NCBI RefSeq assembly: GCF_005405485.1
Contig: NZ_BJED01000024.1
Span: forward strand, 1 to 55,688
DNA: 55,688 nt
Source: Enterococcus hulanensis
GTDB taxonomy: Bacteria > Bacillota > Bacilli > Lactobacillales > Enterococcaceae
Direction: 5' to 3'
Notes under the pieces: model-generated
Told to the model about the DNA's origin: nothing
Database searches by the model: none
Seen by the model: only the letters and a program-made list of their open reading frames with translations
In this document: piece after piece, positions 7,588 to 17,745 of the stretch
Position numbering within the stretch: the first letter of the stretch is position 1
How the letters are laid out: the number at the start of each line of letters is the position of its first letter
Made by a program: the position numbers and the translations under genes

Positions 7588-9810
7588 ATGCTTTGCCAAA
7601 ATTGTCATGAAAATGAAGCAACCATTCATTTATATGCAAATGTCAATGGTCAACGAAAGCAATTAGATTATTGCCAGAGTTGCTATCAAAAATTGAAGAA
7701 TCAAGCTGGAGGTGCGCCGCAAATGGCAGGAAATGATCCTTTTGGTTTTGGAAGTTTAGATGATTTGTTCCGCTCAATGTCACAACAAATGCAACAACGA
7801 CAAGGAGCTGCAGATCAAACACCACCGACACAATTCGGCGGTGGTAACGGTATCAACAATCAACCCCCTCGCGGAAACGGCGGAGGCGGGTTACTAGATG
7901 AATATGGTATCAATATCACTGGACTAGCTCGTGAAGGTAACATTGATCCGGTCGTTGGGCGAGACGATGAAATTCAACGTGTCATTGAAATTCTAAATCG
8001 CCGTACAAAAAATAATCCAGTCCTAATCGGTGAACCGGGTGTCGGTAAAACGGCAGTTGTAGAAGGATTGGCTCAAAAAATCGTTGATGGCGATGTTCCG
8101 CAAAAATTAATGGACAAAGAAGTAATTCGTTTAGATGTCGCTTCCCTTGTTCAAGGCACTGGAATCCGTGGTCAATTTGAAGAACGGATGCAAAAGCTGA
8201 TTGAAGAAATTCGTCAGGCAGAAAATATCATCCTTTTCATTGATGAGGTGCATGAAATCGTGGGTGCTGGTGCTGCCGGAGATGGCAACATGGACGCTGG
8301 CAATATCTTGAAACCTGCATTAGCTCGTGGCGAATTGCAGATGGTCGGAGCTACAACCTTAAATGAATACCGAATCATTGAAAAGGACGCTGCATTAGAA
8401 CGTCGGATGCAACCTGTACGTGTTGAAGAACCTTCTGTTCAAGAGACGATTGAAATCTTGAAAGGTTTACAACCGCGTTATGAAGATTACCATCATGTAA
8501 AATATACGGATGATGCGATCAAAGCTGCTGCTGAACTATCAAATCGTTATATCCAAGATCGCTTCTTACCTGACAAAGCGATCGACTTGTTAGATGAAAC
8601 AGGTTCAAAGAAAAACTTAACGATTCAAATCGTTGATCCAAAAACGATCGATAAAAAGTTAGCAGAAGCTGAACAGCAAAAATCACAGGCTTCGCAGGAA
8701 GAAGACTTTGAAAAAGCGGCTTACTACCGTGATCAAATCAACAAACTGCAAAAAATGAAAGAACGTCAATTAACCGATGAAGAAACACCAGTTATTACTG
8801 AAAAAGACATGGAGAAAATCGCTGAAAAACGCACGGGTATCCCCGTTGGTGAATTGAAGGAAAAAGAACAAACACAATTGAAAAATCTTGCTGTTGATTT
8901 AAAACAACATGTTATTGGACAAGATGAAGCAGTCGACAAAGTAGCAAAAGCCATTCGTCGTAACCGTGTTGGTCTAAATAAGAAAAATCGCCCAATCGGT
9001 TCTTTCTTATTTGTCGGGCCTACTGGTGTTGGTAAAACGGAATTGGCTCGTCAATTAGCGGAAGAATTATTCGGTTCCAGTGAATCTATGATTCGTTTCG
9101 ATATGAGTGAATATATGGAAAAACACAGTGTCTCTAAATTGATTGGTTCTCCTCCCGGCTATGTCGGCTACGAAGAAGCTGGTCAATTGACTGAACAAGT
9201 ACGTCGTCATCCATACAGCCTAATCTTGCTGGATGAAATTGAAAAGGCTCATCCTGATGTGCTGCACATGTTCTTGCAAATTCTTGATGATGGTCGTTTG
9301 ACTGACTCACAGGGCCGAACGGTAAGCTTCAAGGATACAATTATCATTATGACCAGCAATGCTGGTACTGGTAAGATCGAAGCTAATGTTGGTTTTGGTG
9401 CTGCAAGAGAAGGTGTCACTCGTTCTGTCTTAGGTCAATTAAAAGATTTCTTTGCACCAGAATTCTTGAACCGTTTCGATGGTATCGTCGAATTCAGTCC
9501 ATTATCAAAAGAAAACTTGATGAATATCGTTTCATTGATGTTGGATGATGTTAACGAAATGTTAGCTTCACAAAAACTCCACATCGATGTTCCAGATAAC
9601 GTCAAAGAAAAATTGGTTGATCTAGGTTATGATCCTGCAATGGGGGCTCGCCCACTCCGTCGGACAATTCAAGAAAATATCGAAGATGGAATTGCTGAAT
9701 TCTATTTAGATCACCCAACAATTACTGACCTTAAGGCAAAACTCGACAAAGAAGATCATATCGTCATCACATCAAAGCCTGAACGCTTAGCAAAAGAAGA
9801 TAAGAGTTAA
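7588..9810 (+). CDS. clpE: ATP-dependent Clp protease ATPase subunit ClpE
   Basis: A 740-residue Hsp100 unfoldase that partners ClpP and in Firmicutes helps degrade CtsR after heat stress. The N-terminal zinc finger has cysteines 3, 6, 29 and 32, diagnostic of ClpE. A Gly/Gln-rich linker (about 40-105) follows, then AAA module 1 (Walker A GEPGVGKT at 148-155, Walker B ILFIDE at 215-220), a UVR-like coiled segment (about 355-395) and AAA module 2 (Walker A GPTGVGKT at 477-484). The frame is open to 7492, but that region contains the CtsR box and promoter; the ATG at 7588 has AAGGGTG upstream and begins the zinc finger. Heat-shock control is indicated by the CIRCE and CtsR sites. It is monocistronic. 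Confidence 0.97.
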   Translation: MLCQNCHENEATIHLYANVNGQRKQLDYCQSCYQKLKNQAGGAPQMAGNDPFGFGSLDDLFRSMSQQMQQRQGAADQTPPTQFGGGNGINNQPPRGNGGGGLLDEYGINITGLAREGNIDPVVGRDDEIQRVIEILNRRTKNNPVLIGEPGVGKTAVVEGLAQKIVDGDVPQKLMDKEVIRLDVASLVQGTGIRGQFEERMQKLIEEIRQAENIILFIDEVHEIVGAGAAGDGNMDAGNILKPALARGELQMVGATTLNEYRIIEKDAALERRMQPVRVEEPSVQETIEILKGLQPRYEDYHHVKYTDDAIKAAAELSNRYIQDRFLPDKAIDLLDETGSKKNLTIQIVDPKTIDKKLAEAEQQKSQASQEEDFEKAAYYRDQINKLQKMKERQLTDEETPVITEKDMEKIAEKRTGIPVGELKEKEQTQLKNLAVDLKQHVIGQDEAVDKVAKAIRRNRVGLNKKNRPIGSFLFVGPTGVGKTELARQLAEELFGSSESMIRFDMSEYMEKHSVSKLIGSPPGYVGYEEAGQLTEQVRRHPYSLILLDEIEKAHPDVLHMFLQILDDGRLTDSQGRTVSFKDTIIIMTSNAGTGKIEANVGFGAAREGVTRSVLGQLKDFFAPEFLNRFDGIVEFSPLSKENLMNIVSLMLDDVNEMLASQKLHIDVPDNVKEKLVDLGYDPAMGARPLRRTIQENIEDGIAEFYLDHPTITDLKAKLDKEDHIVITSKPERLAKEDKS

Positions 9811-9818
9811 TAGTTTTT

Positions 9819-9853
9819 AGGATTCTCGTTGCCAACGAGGATCCTTTTCTTTT
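9819..9853 (+). terminator. Terminator of clpE
   Basis: AGGATTCTCGTT and AACGAGGATCCT form a twelve-base stem with one mismatch and a GCC loop, followed by TTTTCTTTT. Confidence 0.85.
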
Positions 9854-9917
9854 ACCAATTTATTCAAATATTCTAATTAAAGTGAGCATCCTCCTTCTTT
9901 TTTCTTAATATTTCTTA

Positions 9918-9923
9918 TATAAT
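9918..9923 (+). promoter_or_regulatory. -10 hexamer of the DUF1827 gene
   Basis: Perfect TATAAT about 39 bases before the ATG; the -35 (TTCTTT at 9895-9900) is poor. Confidence 0.4.
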
Positions 9924-9961
9924 TACACTATGAAGTAAGGTTAGGAAGAAGGTGTTTCGGG

Positions 9962-10258
9962 ATGAAACTTATCAATGTAACGAACAGCCATTCTCAAATG
10001 GTCTATAATCAGTTGGAGAACACTGATGCAAATATGATAAAGGTCTATACGATTGGAAATACTACTGTGATATATACCGATGCTTATAAACATGCGGAGA
10101 TTGTTTTAAAAAATGACAATCGAAACATTCAGCCATCGGAAGTTGAGTTTGTACATAAATACTTTAAACGAAAATTAGATGAAAAAACTTACGATTTTAC
10201 CAACATTTCTTATTTAGAATCTCCTGGACTGATTGAAATGTCGATAACAAAAAAATAG
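9962..10258 (+). CDS. DUF1827 family protein
   Basis: A 98-residue soluble protein without signal or membrane segment. The opening MKLINVTNSHSQMVYNQLEN and the following VYTIGNTTVIYT pattern match the DUF1827 family known from Lactobacillales. Function is unknown. The ribosome site GAAGGTG precedes the ATG. It is monocistronic between the clpE terminator and a bidirectional terminator. Conservation next to clpE could mean a stress link, but that is speculation. Confidence 0.8.
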   Translation: MKLINVTNSHSQMVYNQLENTDANMIKVYTIGNTTVIYTDAYKHAEIVLKNDNRNIQPSEVEFVHKYFKRKLDEKTYDFTNISYLESPGLIEMSITKK

Positions 10259-10290
10259 TTGAAGCCATAAAAGCTTCAACTATTTTTTAT
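10252..10290. terminator. Bidirectional terminator between convergent genes
   Basis: Arms AAAATAGTTGAAGC (10252-10265) and GCTTCAACTATTTT (10273-10286) form a perfect fourteen-base stem with A and T runs on either side, serving the DUF1827 gene and the leftward membrane-protein gene. Confidence 0.9.
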
Positions 10291-12058
10291 TTATCTTTTT
10301 AGCGATGATCGGTAATTGAATAATGCCAACAAAGGCTAGCGCTTCAATCCACTGAATCACTGGTACTCCCGCACCTGTATAGGTCATCATAAACAATTCT
10401 TTTCGTTCAGGCGCCCATGAACAAAACCAAGAGACACCAATTAAAAAAATCAAATACGATAGCATTAGCCCCAAAGTTATCAACAGCATTCCGCGAAAGA
10501 TTTTCAGCTGCACCTTTGAAAAAAGACTTCCCACTACAATAATCAAAAAGCCTAACACACACAATACTAGCCAAATCGGCGTTGTATCACGATACAATTG
10601 GATAATACGATTGGAGATTTCTGCAGATTTGGTGACCTTATTCGGCTCAGTCCGAGGAGCATTGACGTCTTGCCAATTTTCCGAAAATGAATAATTCAGT
10701 AATTCTTCTGCCTTTGCCACATCCTCTTTCGGACCAAGTGTTGCATCCATGCCCTGACCATAATCCTTATAAAAAACGTTATAGGAAAAACCGCTTGTCA
10801 TAAATTCTCCTACTAACGGCAGGTCTTTTCTTAATTTCCCATCACCGGTAGCTGTCAGATAGATTTCTTTTTTCTGCTTCAATTGACCCTTTTTGTAGGC
10901 CTCCGATAATTCTGAGTCGACTTTATGCCAATAATTTTCGGTCTTCTCCCCATCCTTGTAATAACCAGCTTGTGCTGCGGCATCTCGCAACGCCCAAAAA
11001 ATAATATCTCCAGCAATGTCCTCACCGCCGCTCCATGGACTTCCGTTATAAATCCAATCGATATTTTTCGCGATTGACTTCAACGTTGGGGATACCGCTT
11101 CGGCTTTCTCCAATGCTTTTCTCGAAACCCAAACTTTACTGTTGGTTTCATTCAGCTTTGTACCATCATCCATTCGAATTAAATGCTTCGACACGTTTCC
11201 AAAAGCACCACCAGTTCGATCATTAACTAGTGCGATTCCATAATGCTCTTGATTGATATTCTTCAAAACCTTAGTTGTTGAAAAAAGCAGGATAAAAGGC
11301 AAAAAGCACAACATCAACTTAGCCAGCTGCTTCTTAGTAAAATAGAATTTTTTAAGCGAAGCACGAAAGTTTTTTACTCTAAAATTCGGAACATTTTCAA
11401 AAACAACTGATCCAGCGATAATCAGCAAGCCCACCATCAATAATGGCAATAACCATAATGAATCTTCACGTATATACCAATAAAAAGGAAAAATCAGCGA
11501 TAGCCCAACACTCCACAAGATAAACGATCGTAATTTCCCATTTCGTCTAAAATACAAGCCTACGAGACAAGCCACCACCAATAATACTGCCGGAACAACT
11601 AATGTGTTTCGATAGATTCGGGTACTGTATTCACTAGTTAAAGTGACCGGTGAATACAAAAAGAATGCGTAGATAAAAGTTAAAATCCAACGGTTGTTAA
11701 CTAATGGTCGTAAAGCAAGCGCAGCAGTCGAACTAGCTAGTATATTGAATAAGCCCAAAAATACACCATAAGATAGATGAAGCTTATTGGCCCATACCAT
11801 AAAAAGAGAATAAGAAATTCCCTTGGATAACGCTTTTGTTGAGTAGCTTCCTAGCCAATTTCCTTTGAGGATTTCTTCGCTATAATGAATAAACAGCTGA
11901 TCATCGTAACCGGCGAATAAATTGATAAAATAGGGAGCTTTGGCACTCAATCCTAAGCGAAACATTGTTAAACTAATCAAAACAACTAATAGAATCAAAC
12001 TGCTCGGTTGTTTGAGTTTTGTTAAAATGATTTTTGTGCCGCTTTTTACTTTCTGCAT
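10280..12058 (-). CDS. GT-C-like polytopic membrane protein, function unknown
   Basis: A 592-residue protein. There is a first membrane helix near residues 20-40, then a loop with GYDDQLF, several helices to about residue 270 (including a cluster near 100-210), a large extracytoplasmic region of about 220 residues, and three C-terminal helices. An acidic DD pair in the first outside loop followed by a WLG-Y and a KG-Y-F motif is the layout of GT-C glycosyltransferases that use polyprenyl-phosphate sugars. I infer, without proof, an enzyme that adds sugars to an envelope polymer outside the cell. ATG at 12058 has AAAGGGA upstream; a TTG directly before it is less likely. It starts 22 bases after prfC, so it is probably co-transcribed. 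Confidence 0.65.
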   Translation of the reverse strand: MQKVKSGTKIILTKLKQPSSLILLVVLISLTMFRLGLSAKAPYFINLFAGYDDQLFIHYSEEILKGNWLGSYSTKALSKGISYSLFMVWANKLHLSYGVFLGLFNILASSTAALALRPLVNNRWILTFIYAFFLYSPVTLTSEYSTRIYRNTLVVPAVLLVVACLVGLYFRRNGKLRSFILWSVGLSLIFPFYWYIREDSLWLLPLLMVGLLIIAGSVVFENVPNFRVKNFRASLKKFYFTKKQLAKLMLCFLPFILLFSTTKVLKNINQEHYGIALVNDRTGGAFGNVSKHLIRMDDGTKLNETNSKVWVSRKALEKAEAVSPTLKSIAKNIDWIYNGSPWSGGEDIAGDIIFWALRDAAAQAGYYKDGEKTENYWHKVDSELSEAYKKGQLKQKKEIYLTATGDGKLRKDLPLVGEFMTSGFSYNVFYKDYGQGMDATLGPKEDVAKAEELLNYSFSENWQDVNAPRTEPNKVTKSAEISNRIIQLYRDTTPIWLVLCVLGFLIIVVGSLFSKVQLKIFRGMLLITLGLMLSYLIFLIGVSWFCSWAPERKELFMMTYTGAGVPVIQWIEALAFVGIIQLPIIAKKINKK

Positions 12059-12080
12059 CAAAGGTCCCTTTCTTCGCTTT

Positions 12081-13658
12081 CTACATCAAGCTCTTCAGTT
12101 CAACATCTGGATACTTGTCTGCGAACCAACGCATTGCAAATTGGTTTTCAAATAAGAACAATGGTTGATCGAAGCGGTCTTTAGCTAAAATATTCCGGCT
12201 TGAACTCATCCGTTCATCTAATTGTTCTGGATCGATCCAGCGAGCGATCTTGTTACCCATCGGTGTCATTACGACTTCGGCATTGTATTCGTTTAACATC
12301 CGGTGTTGGAAAACTTCAAATTGCAGCTGACCAACCGCTCCAATGATGTAATCCTCGGTTAAATAGGTCTTATACAACTGGATCGCGCCTTCTTGAACTA
12401 ATTGATAGATTCCTTTATGGAAGGATTTTTGTTTCATCACATTTTTCGCGGTTACTTTCATAAAGAGTTCAGGTGTAAATGAAGGCAATTCTTCATAAGC
12501 AACCTTCAATTTTCCTTCATAGATAGTATCTCCGATTTGATAATTTCCTGTATCGTAGACGCCAATGATATCGCCTGCAACTGCTTCTTCGACATTTTCA
12601 CGAGCATCCGCCATGAATTGTGTCACATTGCTTAGTTTCATCTTCTTGCCGGTCCGACCTAGTGTGATATCCATTCCCCGTTCAAAGGTTCCTGAACACA
12701 CACGGACAAATGCGATCCGGTCGCGATGGTTTGGATTCATATTCGCTTGGATTTTGAAAACAAAACCGGAAAATTCTTCTTCATAAGGAGAAATAGCTTC
12801 GCCTTCTTCAGTTTTATGTGCATGGGGTTTTGGTGCCAGATCAACAAATGTTTCTAAAAATGTTTCGACACCAAAGTTTGTCAACGCCGATCCGAAGAAT
12901 ACTGGCGTTTGATCGCCGCGTTCGATTTTTTCAAGATCAAATTGATCGCCAGCTTCACGAACCAACTCAACTTCACTTAAAACATCTTCATAGATTGATT
13001 TTTCTTTTAGTGGATGGTCACCAGTAATCTCGCCATCGGTTAATTCAACAAACCGTTCACCTTCATATTGTTCAGGTCGATAGAACTCGATTCGATTCCG
13101 ATGAATATCATAGATTCCTTCTAGTCCTTTTCCCATACCAATTGGCCAATTCATCGGATAAGATTCAATATCCAATAGTTCCTCCAGCTCTTCTAGCAGT
13201 TCTAAAGGTTCACGGCCGTCACGGTCTAACTTATTAATAAACGTAAAGATTGGAATGCCTCGACGTTTAACAACTTGGAAAAGTTTTTTAGTTTGTGCTT
13301 CGATACCCTTTGCGCTATCGATTACCATCACGGCACTATCCACTGCCATCAGTGTCCGGTAAGTATCCTCTGAGAAATCTTCATGCCCAGGTGTATCCAA
13401 AATATTGACACGTTTTCCATCAAAATCAAACTGCATTACAGAACTCGTTACCGAAATTCCCCGCTGCTTTTCAATATCCATCCAGTCAGATTTTGCAAAG
13501 TTCCCAGTCTTTTTTCCTTTAACGGTTCCTGCTTGACGAATCGCTCCACCAAATAATAGTAATTGTTCAGTGATCGTCGTTTTACCAGCATCCGGATGGG
13601 AAATGATTGCGAAGGTTCGACGGCTGTCCACTTGTTGTTTTAAATTAGGATTGTTCAT
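12081..13658 (-). CDS. prfC: Peptide chain release factor 3
   Basis: A 525-residue translational GTPase that recycles RF1/RF2 from the ribosome after termination. G1 is SHPDAGKTT near residue 20, G3 DTPGHEDF near 88, G4 NKLDRDGR near 142. Domains II and III follow; the segment [14 protein letters not shown] is typical of RF3. Length is that of the family. GGAGC precedes the ATG by six to seven bases. A promoter lies at 13708-13737. Confidence 0.96.
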   Translation of the reverse strand: MNNPNLKQQVDSRRTFAIISHPDAGKTTITEQLLLFGGAIRQAGTVKGKKTGNFAKSDWMDIEKQRGISVTSSVMQFDFDGKRVNILDTPGHEDFSEDTYRTLMAVDSAVMVIDSAKGIEAQTKKLFQVVKRRGIPIFTFINKLDRDGREPLELLEELEELLDIESYPMNWPIGMGKGLEGIYDIHRNRIEFYRPEQYEGERFVELTDGEITGDHPLKEKSIYEDVLSEVELVREAGDQFDLEKIERGDQTPVFFGSALTNFGVETFLETFVDLAPKPHAHKTEEGEAISPYEEEFSGFVFKIQANMNPNHRDRIAFVRVCSGTFERGMDITLGRTGKKMKLSNVTQFMADARENVEEAVAGDIIGVYDTGNYQIGDTIYEGKLKVAYEELPSFTPELFMKVTAKNVMKQKSFHKGIYQLVQEGAIQLYKTYLTEDYIIGAVGQLQFEVFQHRMLNEYNAEVVMTPMGNKIARWIDPEQLDERMSSSRNILAKDRFDQPLFLFENQFAMRWFADKYPDVELKSLM

Positions 13659-13707
13659 TCTATTGCTCCATTCATATATCTAGTATCTTTCAAATTTCAA
13701 CCCAATC

Positions 13708-13737
13708 AGTATAGCATGGATTTTACTCTGATGGAAA
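13708..13737 (-). promoter_or_regulatory. Promoter of prfC
   Basis: Minus strand: TTTCCA (13732-13737), 18-base spacer, TATACT (13708-13713), about 50 bases before the prfC ATG. Confidence 0.55.
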
Positions 13738-13840
13738 GTTGAATCGCTCTGACATTTGTTTAGTTTTTCGTAAAAAATCAGAGTTAGGTTTTCATTGGCA
13801 TACTGTTTTTCTAATTATGCTAAAGTGTGAAGAAAAACTG

Positions 13841-13877
13841 GCAAAAAGAAAACACTCTGCGTGGCAGAATGTTTTCT
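13841..13877 (-). terminator. Terminator of the CNNM/CBS gene
   Basis: Arms 13847-13860 and 13864-13877 give a fourteen-base stem with one mismatch and a three-base loop, followed on the minus strand by TTTTTG. Confidence 0.85.
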
Positions 13878-13889
13878 ACATAAATAATA

Positions 13890-15266
13890 TTATCGGCGTG
13901 GTTCGTTGTCATCAAAATCTTTGGTGAACAACCGACGTTCTTCTTCTGGTTCGACATTTTCGTGTTCTTCTGGATGAAAAATCGCACGTAATGTTAAGAC
14001 ACGCGATCCTTCCATTTCTTCAGAAATCAAGGTTAAATCATCCACGTCAAAGGAAAGCTTTTCTCCTGCATCAGGAATCGTTCCTAATGCAGTGATTAAG
14101 TAGCCTGCCATCGTATCAACATCACTCATGTGTAAGTTTAAATCAAATTCTTCATTAAACTCATCAATCAGCATTTTTCCGTTGATCAAGTATTCATTGT
14201 CACCGACTTTTTCATAAAGCTTCTCAACTTCGTCAGATTCGTCGTCGATTTCACCAACGATTTCCTCTAATAGATCCTCTAAGGTCACTAATCCAACCAT
14301 TCCGCCGTACTCATCGAGTAAAATCGACATTTGGTTTTGAGTTTTCTTCAATTCATAAAGCAAGTCATCAATGAAGATCGTTTCTGGTACGAATAATGGT
14401 TCCTGCAAAATTTTTCGTAATTCAACATTTTCAAATCCAAATTGGCGTGCGGATTTTAATAATGCCTTCGTATGCAAGACACCAACGACTTTATCTTTAT
14501 CTTCATCGTAAACGGGAATTCTTGAATAGCTTTCGTTTAAAATATCATCGATGTTTTCCATCACTGGATCATTGATATCAATCATGAAGGAATCGGTCCG
14601 CGGAACCATCACTTCACGTGCTACCTTAGTATCTAATGAAAAGACACCCTGCAGCATTTCAATCTCATCATTGTCCAAAACGCCTTCAGTTTCTAACATA
14701 TAACGCATTTCGTCACGGGTCATTTTCGTATCTTCATCATCAAACGTCATCGGCGTAATCTTTGCCAATAAGTTTGTCGAAGCCGTTAATAACCAAACGA
14801 ACGGTTTTGTAATTATTCCTAGTTTACGAACAACACCAGAAGTGAACTGAGCTACTTCTTCGGTCTTGGTCATAGCAATTCGTTTGGGATATAATTCACC
14901 AAATACAATCGAAACATAGGTCAATAATATCATGACAATCACAGTAGCCAGTGTTCTAGCCACCGCACTTCCGCCTAAAACTGGTGCTAAACGTGCAGAC
15001 AAGCCATCTGCCAAAGATGCCCCTGACAAGATATTGACTAAGGTAATCCCTACTTGGATCGTTGATAAAAAATTATTTGGATCGTGAATGATCTGCAATA
15101 ATTTCTTGGATTTGGGATTTCCTTCCTCTGCTTTTTGTTCTACCCGGTTTTTATTGACCGACACCACCGCAATTTCAGCCGCAGCCAAAAATCCGTTGAT
15201 TAACGTTAAAATTACTAATAAACCTAGTTGTAAAATTAACGACTGACTATCGGGGTCAGCATTCAT
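13890..15266 (-). CDS. CNNM/CBS domain membrane protein (hemolysin C / CorC family)
   Basis: A 458-residue protein with an N-terminal DUF21 (CNNM) membrane domain (helices within about residues 10-135, including TLINGFLAAAEIAVVSVN), a pair of CBS domains (about 215-340, with REVMVPRTD and IPVYDED-K-VVGVLHTK) and a C-terminal CorC/HlyC domain (about 355-440). Relatives export or sense divalent cations such as Mg2+; true hemolysin activity is unlikely. GGAGCG lies nine bases before the ATG. It follows the AI-2E permease gene but has its own promoter, oddly placed just before a terminator hairpin. Confidence 0.88.
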   Translation of the reverse strand: MNADPDSQSLILQLGLLVILTLINGFLAAAEIAVVSVNKNRVEQKAEEGNPKSKKLLQIIHDPNNFLSTIQVGITLVNILSGASLADGLSARLAPVLGGSAVARTLATVIVMILLTYVSIVFGELYPKRIAMTKTEEVAQFTSGVVRKLGIITKPFVWLLTASTNLLAKITPMTFDDEDTKMTRDEMRYMLETEGVLDNDEIEMLQGVFSLDTKVAREVMVPRTDSFMIDINDPVMENIDDILNESYSRIPVYDEDKDKVVGVLHTKALLKSARQFGFENVELRKILQEPLFVPETIFIDDLLYELKKTQNQMSILLDEYGGMVGLVTLEDLLEEIVGEIDDESDEVEKLYEKVGDNEYLINGKMLIDEFNEEFDLNLHMSDVDTMAGYLITALGTIPDAGEKLSFDVDDLTLISEEMEGSRVLTLRAIFHPEEHENVEPEEERRLFTKDFDDNEPRR

Positions 15267-15293
15267 AATTGCATTCGCTCCTTATTTTTAAGT

Positions 15294-15318
15294 GTAAAAA
15301 AAGTGGCACAAAGGCCAC
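15294..15318 (-). terminator. Hairpin with T run in the CNNM gene leader
   Basis: Minus-strand stem GTGGC (15314-15318) / GCCAC (15303-15307) with a six-base loop, then seven T residues. It would end the AI-2E permease transcript, but it also lies inside the leader of the downstream gene (start at 15266). Confidence 0.65.
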
Positions 15319-15324
15319 GATAAA

Positions 15325-15353
15325 ATCGTATCACATCGCTTGTTTTAATGCAA
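15325..15353 (-). promoter_or_regulatory. Promoter of the CNNM/CBS gene
   Basis: Minus strand TTGCAT (15348-15353), 17-base spacer, TACGAT (15325-15330). Transcription would start within a few bases of the terminator hairpin at 15294-15318. Confidence 0.6.
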
Positions 15354-15378
15354 TCTTTTCCGAACTGAGAGCCGACAG

Positions 15379-16503
15379 CTAGTTCAAAAACTCGTGTTCG
15401 CGTTCTTCTTGTTTGCTCTGTTTTACTATTTTTACGATAAAAACAACGACTGTTCGTAAAATAGCATAAACTGGAACGCCCAGAAAGACTCCTAAGATGC
15501 CGGAAAGATTTGCAGCTACTAACAAGATCAAGATGATCGTCAAGGGGTGGATGTTCAATGTTTTTCCAATAACATTTGGATAGATCACATTCCCATCGAC
15601 CTGCTGCACGATTAAGACGACTAAAATACAAAGTAGTGCTCTCGTTGGTGAATCAAAAAAAGTATAAACCAACGCGGGTGCCAACCCTAGATATGGTCCT
15701 AAGTAGGGAATCAAGTTCGTCAAGCCGGCAATCACACCGAATAAAAAGGCGTAATCAACACCGATCAGCAAATAACCTAAAAAGGTAAAGGTACCGACAA
15801 ATAAACATTCGATTGCTTGTCCGCTGATATAATCAGACAGCGTTTTATTAAGCTGATGCAGAAGTCCCTTAATATTTACACGTTGTTTTTCAGGAAAAAG
15901 ACGTTCAATATTTGGAACAAGCTTTTCTCCATCCTTCAGCATATAAAATAGAATGAATGGTACTGTCACCAATAATAGAACCACTGTAGTAACCTTACTG
16001 ATGATTGATCCTAAACCATTCGTCACGCCTGTCAGTGATTGTTGAATGATGCTCCCTGCTGAAACATCCAGATTGCTGATATATTTATCAACATCCAGTT
16101 CCTTAAAGAGCGGGAAACGCGTCGCATTATTAGCAGCTTCTTGGAGCCAGTTTTGCATATTATTGATAAAACCAGGTATATTTTTGGCCAACGAAACTAG
16201 TTGCTCCACTAAATTGGGAATAACGCTCATAAAGATCAAGACGATCATTCCAATCAGTAGAATAAATATCAACGCGATCGCTACTAAGCGTTTCACACCC
16301 AGCTTCATCAAAAGATTTACTAATGGATTTAATAAATAATACAAAAAGCCGGCGATTAAAATCGGCGCAAATAATGTGGTAAAAAATGTCCCGATTGGTT
16401 GAAAGACAAAATCAATTTTTGATGAAACCAAAATCAAGGTGGCAATGATCAATAGTTCTACCGACCAAAACATTAATTTTGAATTTTTTATTTTCTCAAA
16501 CAT
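15379..16503 (-). CDS. AI-2E family transporter (YdbI/PerM-like)
   Basis: A 374-residue polytopic membrane protein. Two to three helices occur in the first 90 residues, then a soluble stretch with NIPGFINNMQNWLQ (about 105-160), and at least five more helices, with the family core YLGPYLGLAPAL near 270. Family members are predicted exporters; the autoinducer name is historical and the substrate here is unknown, with sodium/proton antiport reported for some relatives. The ribosome site AAAGGAGTAGATGG precedes the ATG. It is divergent from the GNAT gene. Confidence 0.88.
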   Translation of the reverse strand: MFEKIKNSKLMFWSVELLIIATLILVSSKIDFVFQPIGTFFTTLFAPILIAGFLYYLLNPLVNLLMKLGVKRLVAIALIFILLIGMIVLIFMSVIPNLVEQLVSLAKNIPGFINNMQNWLQEAANNATRFPLFKELDVDKYISNLDVSAGSIIQQSLTGVTNGLGSIISKVTTVVLLLVTVPFILFYMLKDGEKLVPNIERLFPEKQRVNIKGLLHQLNKTLSDYISGQAIECLFVGTFTFLGYLLIGVDYAFLFGVIAGLTNLIPYLGPYLGLAPALVYTFFDSPTRALLCILVVLIVQQVDGNVIYPNVIGKTLNIHPLTIILILLVAANLSGILGVFLGVPVYAILRTVVVFIVKIVKQSKQEEREHEFLN

Positions 16504-16579
16504 CCATCTACTCCTTTTTCTAGATTTAGTTTATAGTATACATCATGTGGAGAAAAATCCCCTCGAGGAAGGTGTCATT

Positions 16580-17014
16580 ATGAAAATTTTAATCACTAAG
16601 GATACGATGAGCGATATTTATCTCGACGCTGTCCGCATCCGGCAAAAAGTGTTTGTCCAAGAACAAGGTATACCTGCCGCGCTGGAAATCGATGAAAACG
16701 AGGCCTATTCTGTTCATTTCGTCCTTTATACGGATGACAAAAAGCCGGCGGCAACAGTACGGCTGTTACCGCTAAACGATCAAACGTTCAAATTACAGCG
16801 AATGGCAGTTTTGAAAGACTATCGCGGAAACAACCTTGGAGCTAAGATCATCGCCGAAGCAGAAACCTTTGCAAAACAGCAAGGCTTTGAAACGATCGAA
16901 CTAGGCGCACAACTAACCGCAGAAAAATTCTATCAAAAGTTAGGCTATACGGCATATGGTGAAATTTTTAAAGATGCTGGAATCGATCATGTGCATATGA
17001 AAAAAGAATTGTAG
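16580..17014 (+). CDS. GNAT family N-acetyltransferase (YjcF/ElaA-like)
   Basis: A 144-residue single-domain acetyltransferase expected to use acetyl-CoA. The core LQRMAVLKDYRGNNLGAKII carries the V-x-x-x-x-R-G-x-x-L/G-A acetyl-CoA pyrophosphate loop, and the VRIRQKVFVQEQGIP start with an acidic IDENE patch is typical of the YjcF/ElaA subgroup. Substrate unknown. The frame can be read upstream to 16439, but that would overlap the divergent permease gene; AGGAAGG precedes the ATG at 16580. Confidence 0.85.
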   Translation: MKILITKDTMSDIYLDAVRIRQKVFVQEQGIPAALEIDENEAYSVHFVLYTDDKKPAATVRLLPLNDQTFKLQRMAVLKDYRGNNLGAKIIAEAETFAKQQGFETIELGAQLTAEKFYQKLGYTAYGEIFKDAGIDHVHMKKEL

Positions 17015-17073
17015 AAATCGTTCACTGACAAGTTCGTGCAGATCTATTTTTCAATTCATATTAAAACTCGCAA

Positions 17074-17112
17074 AAAAGGCTATACCAAAATTAATTGGTA
17101 CAGCCTTTTCTT
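17074..17112. terminator. Bidirectional terminator
   Basis: Arms 17074-17087 and 17096-17109 form a fourteen-base stem with a single mismatch, AAAAGGCT...AGCCTTTT, flanked by A and T runs. It separates the convergent GNAT and DUF402 genes. Confidence 0.85.
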
Positions 17113-17113
17113 T

Positions 17114-17647
17114 CTACTTCCGCGACAATTGCTTATAACGATCATACCAAATATCAATATAGCCTTGGGAAAAAGGCCCCTTTTCATTGTTAATCCAGTC
17201 CACTAAGATCTTGACGTTTTCCTTGAGGATATAATCAATTTCTTTAGAATAATGCATCTGCTGACTATGGGCTTCGTATTCATCTACGTCTAAAAGACGC
17301 TTCTCGCCATCAGGAAAAACTTTGACATCTAAATCATAATCAATGTACTTCAGTGCCTCGTCATCTAATACATAAGGTGATGCTAGATTACAATAATAAG
17401 AAACTCCCTTCTCTCGAATCATTGCTATTATGTTGAACCAGTATTTTTGATGAAAATAAACGATCGCTGGTTCGCGAGTGACCCATCTTCTGCCGTCTGA
17501 TTCTGTGACCAATGTGTGGTCATTCAAGCCGATCAGTGAACACTCACTTGTTTTTAATACCATGGTATCACGCCACGTTCGATGCAAACTGCCGTCGTGT
17601 TTGTAACTTTTGATAGTCACAAACTCTCCTTCTTTTGGAACTCCCAT
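17114..17647 (-). CDS. DUF402 nucleoside tri-/diphosphatase (Ntdp family)
   Basis: A 177-residue protein matching the SA1684/YgaC-type family, which hydrolyses nucleoside tri- and diphosphates in a metal-dependent way. Recognisable family segments are [34 protein letters not shown] and [17 protein letters not shown]; the acidic YDLDV run contributes metal ligands. The frame is open for 18 more codons, but GAAGGG lies seven bases before the ATG at 17647 and the resulting length and MGVPKEGE start fit the family better. Monocistronic. Confidence 0.85.
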   Translation of the reverse strand: MGVPKEGEFVTIKSYKHDGSLHRTWRDTMVLKTSECSLIGLNDHTLVTESDGRRWVTREPAIVYFHQKYWFNIIAMIREKGVSYYCNLASPYVLDDEALKYIDYDLDVKVFPDGEKRLLDVDEYEAHSQQMHYSKEIDYILKENVKILVDWINNEKGPFSQGYIDIWYDRYKQLSRK

Positions 17648-17745
17648 AGCTACCCTTCCCTCAGCGAAAGATAATTTCCGCATTTGTTTGGGTGTTATCA
17701 CACCGACATCAGAATTATTATAGCAATAAAATGAAAGATTGCCTA

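Noticed and set aside
15263-15631. 122-residue leftward open frame between the CNNM and AI-2E genes
   Set aside because: It overlaps the 3' end of the AI-2E gene in another frame, includes the promoter and terminator hairpin, and has no ribosome site.
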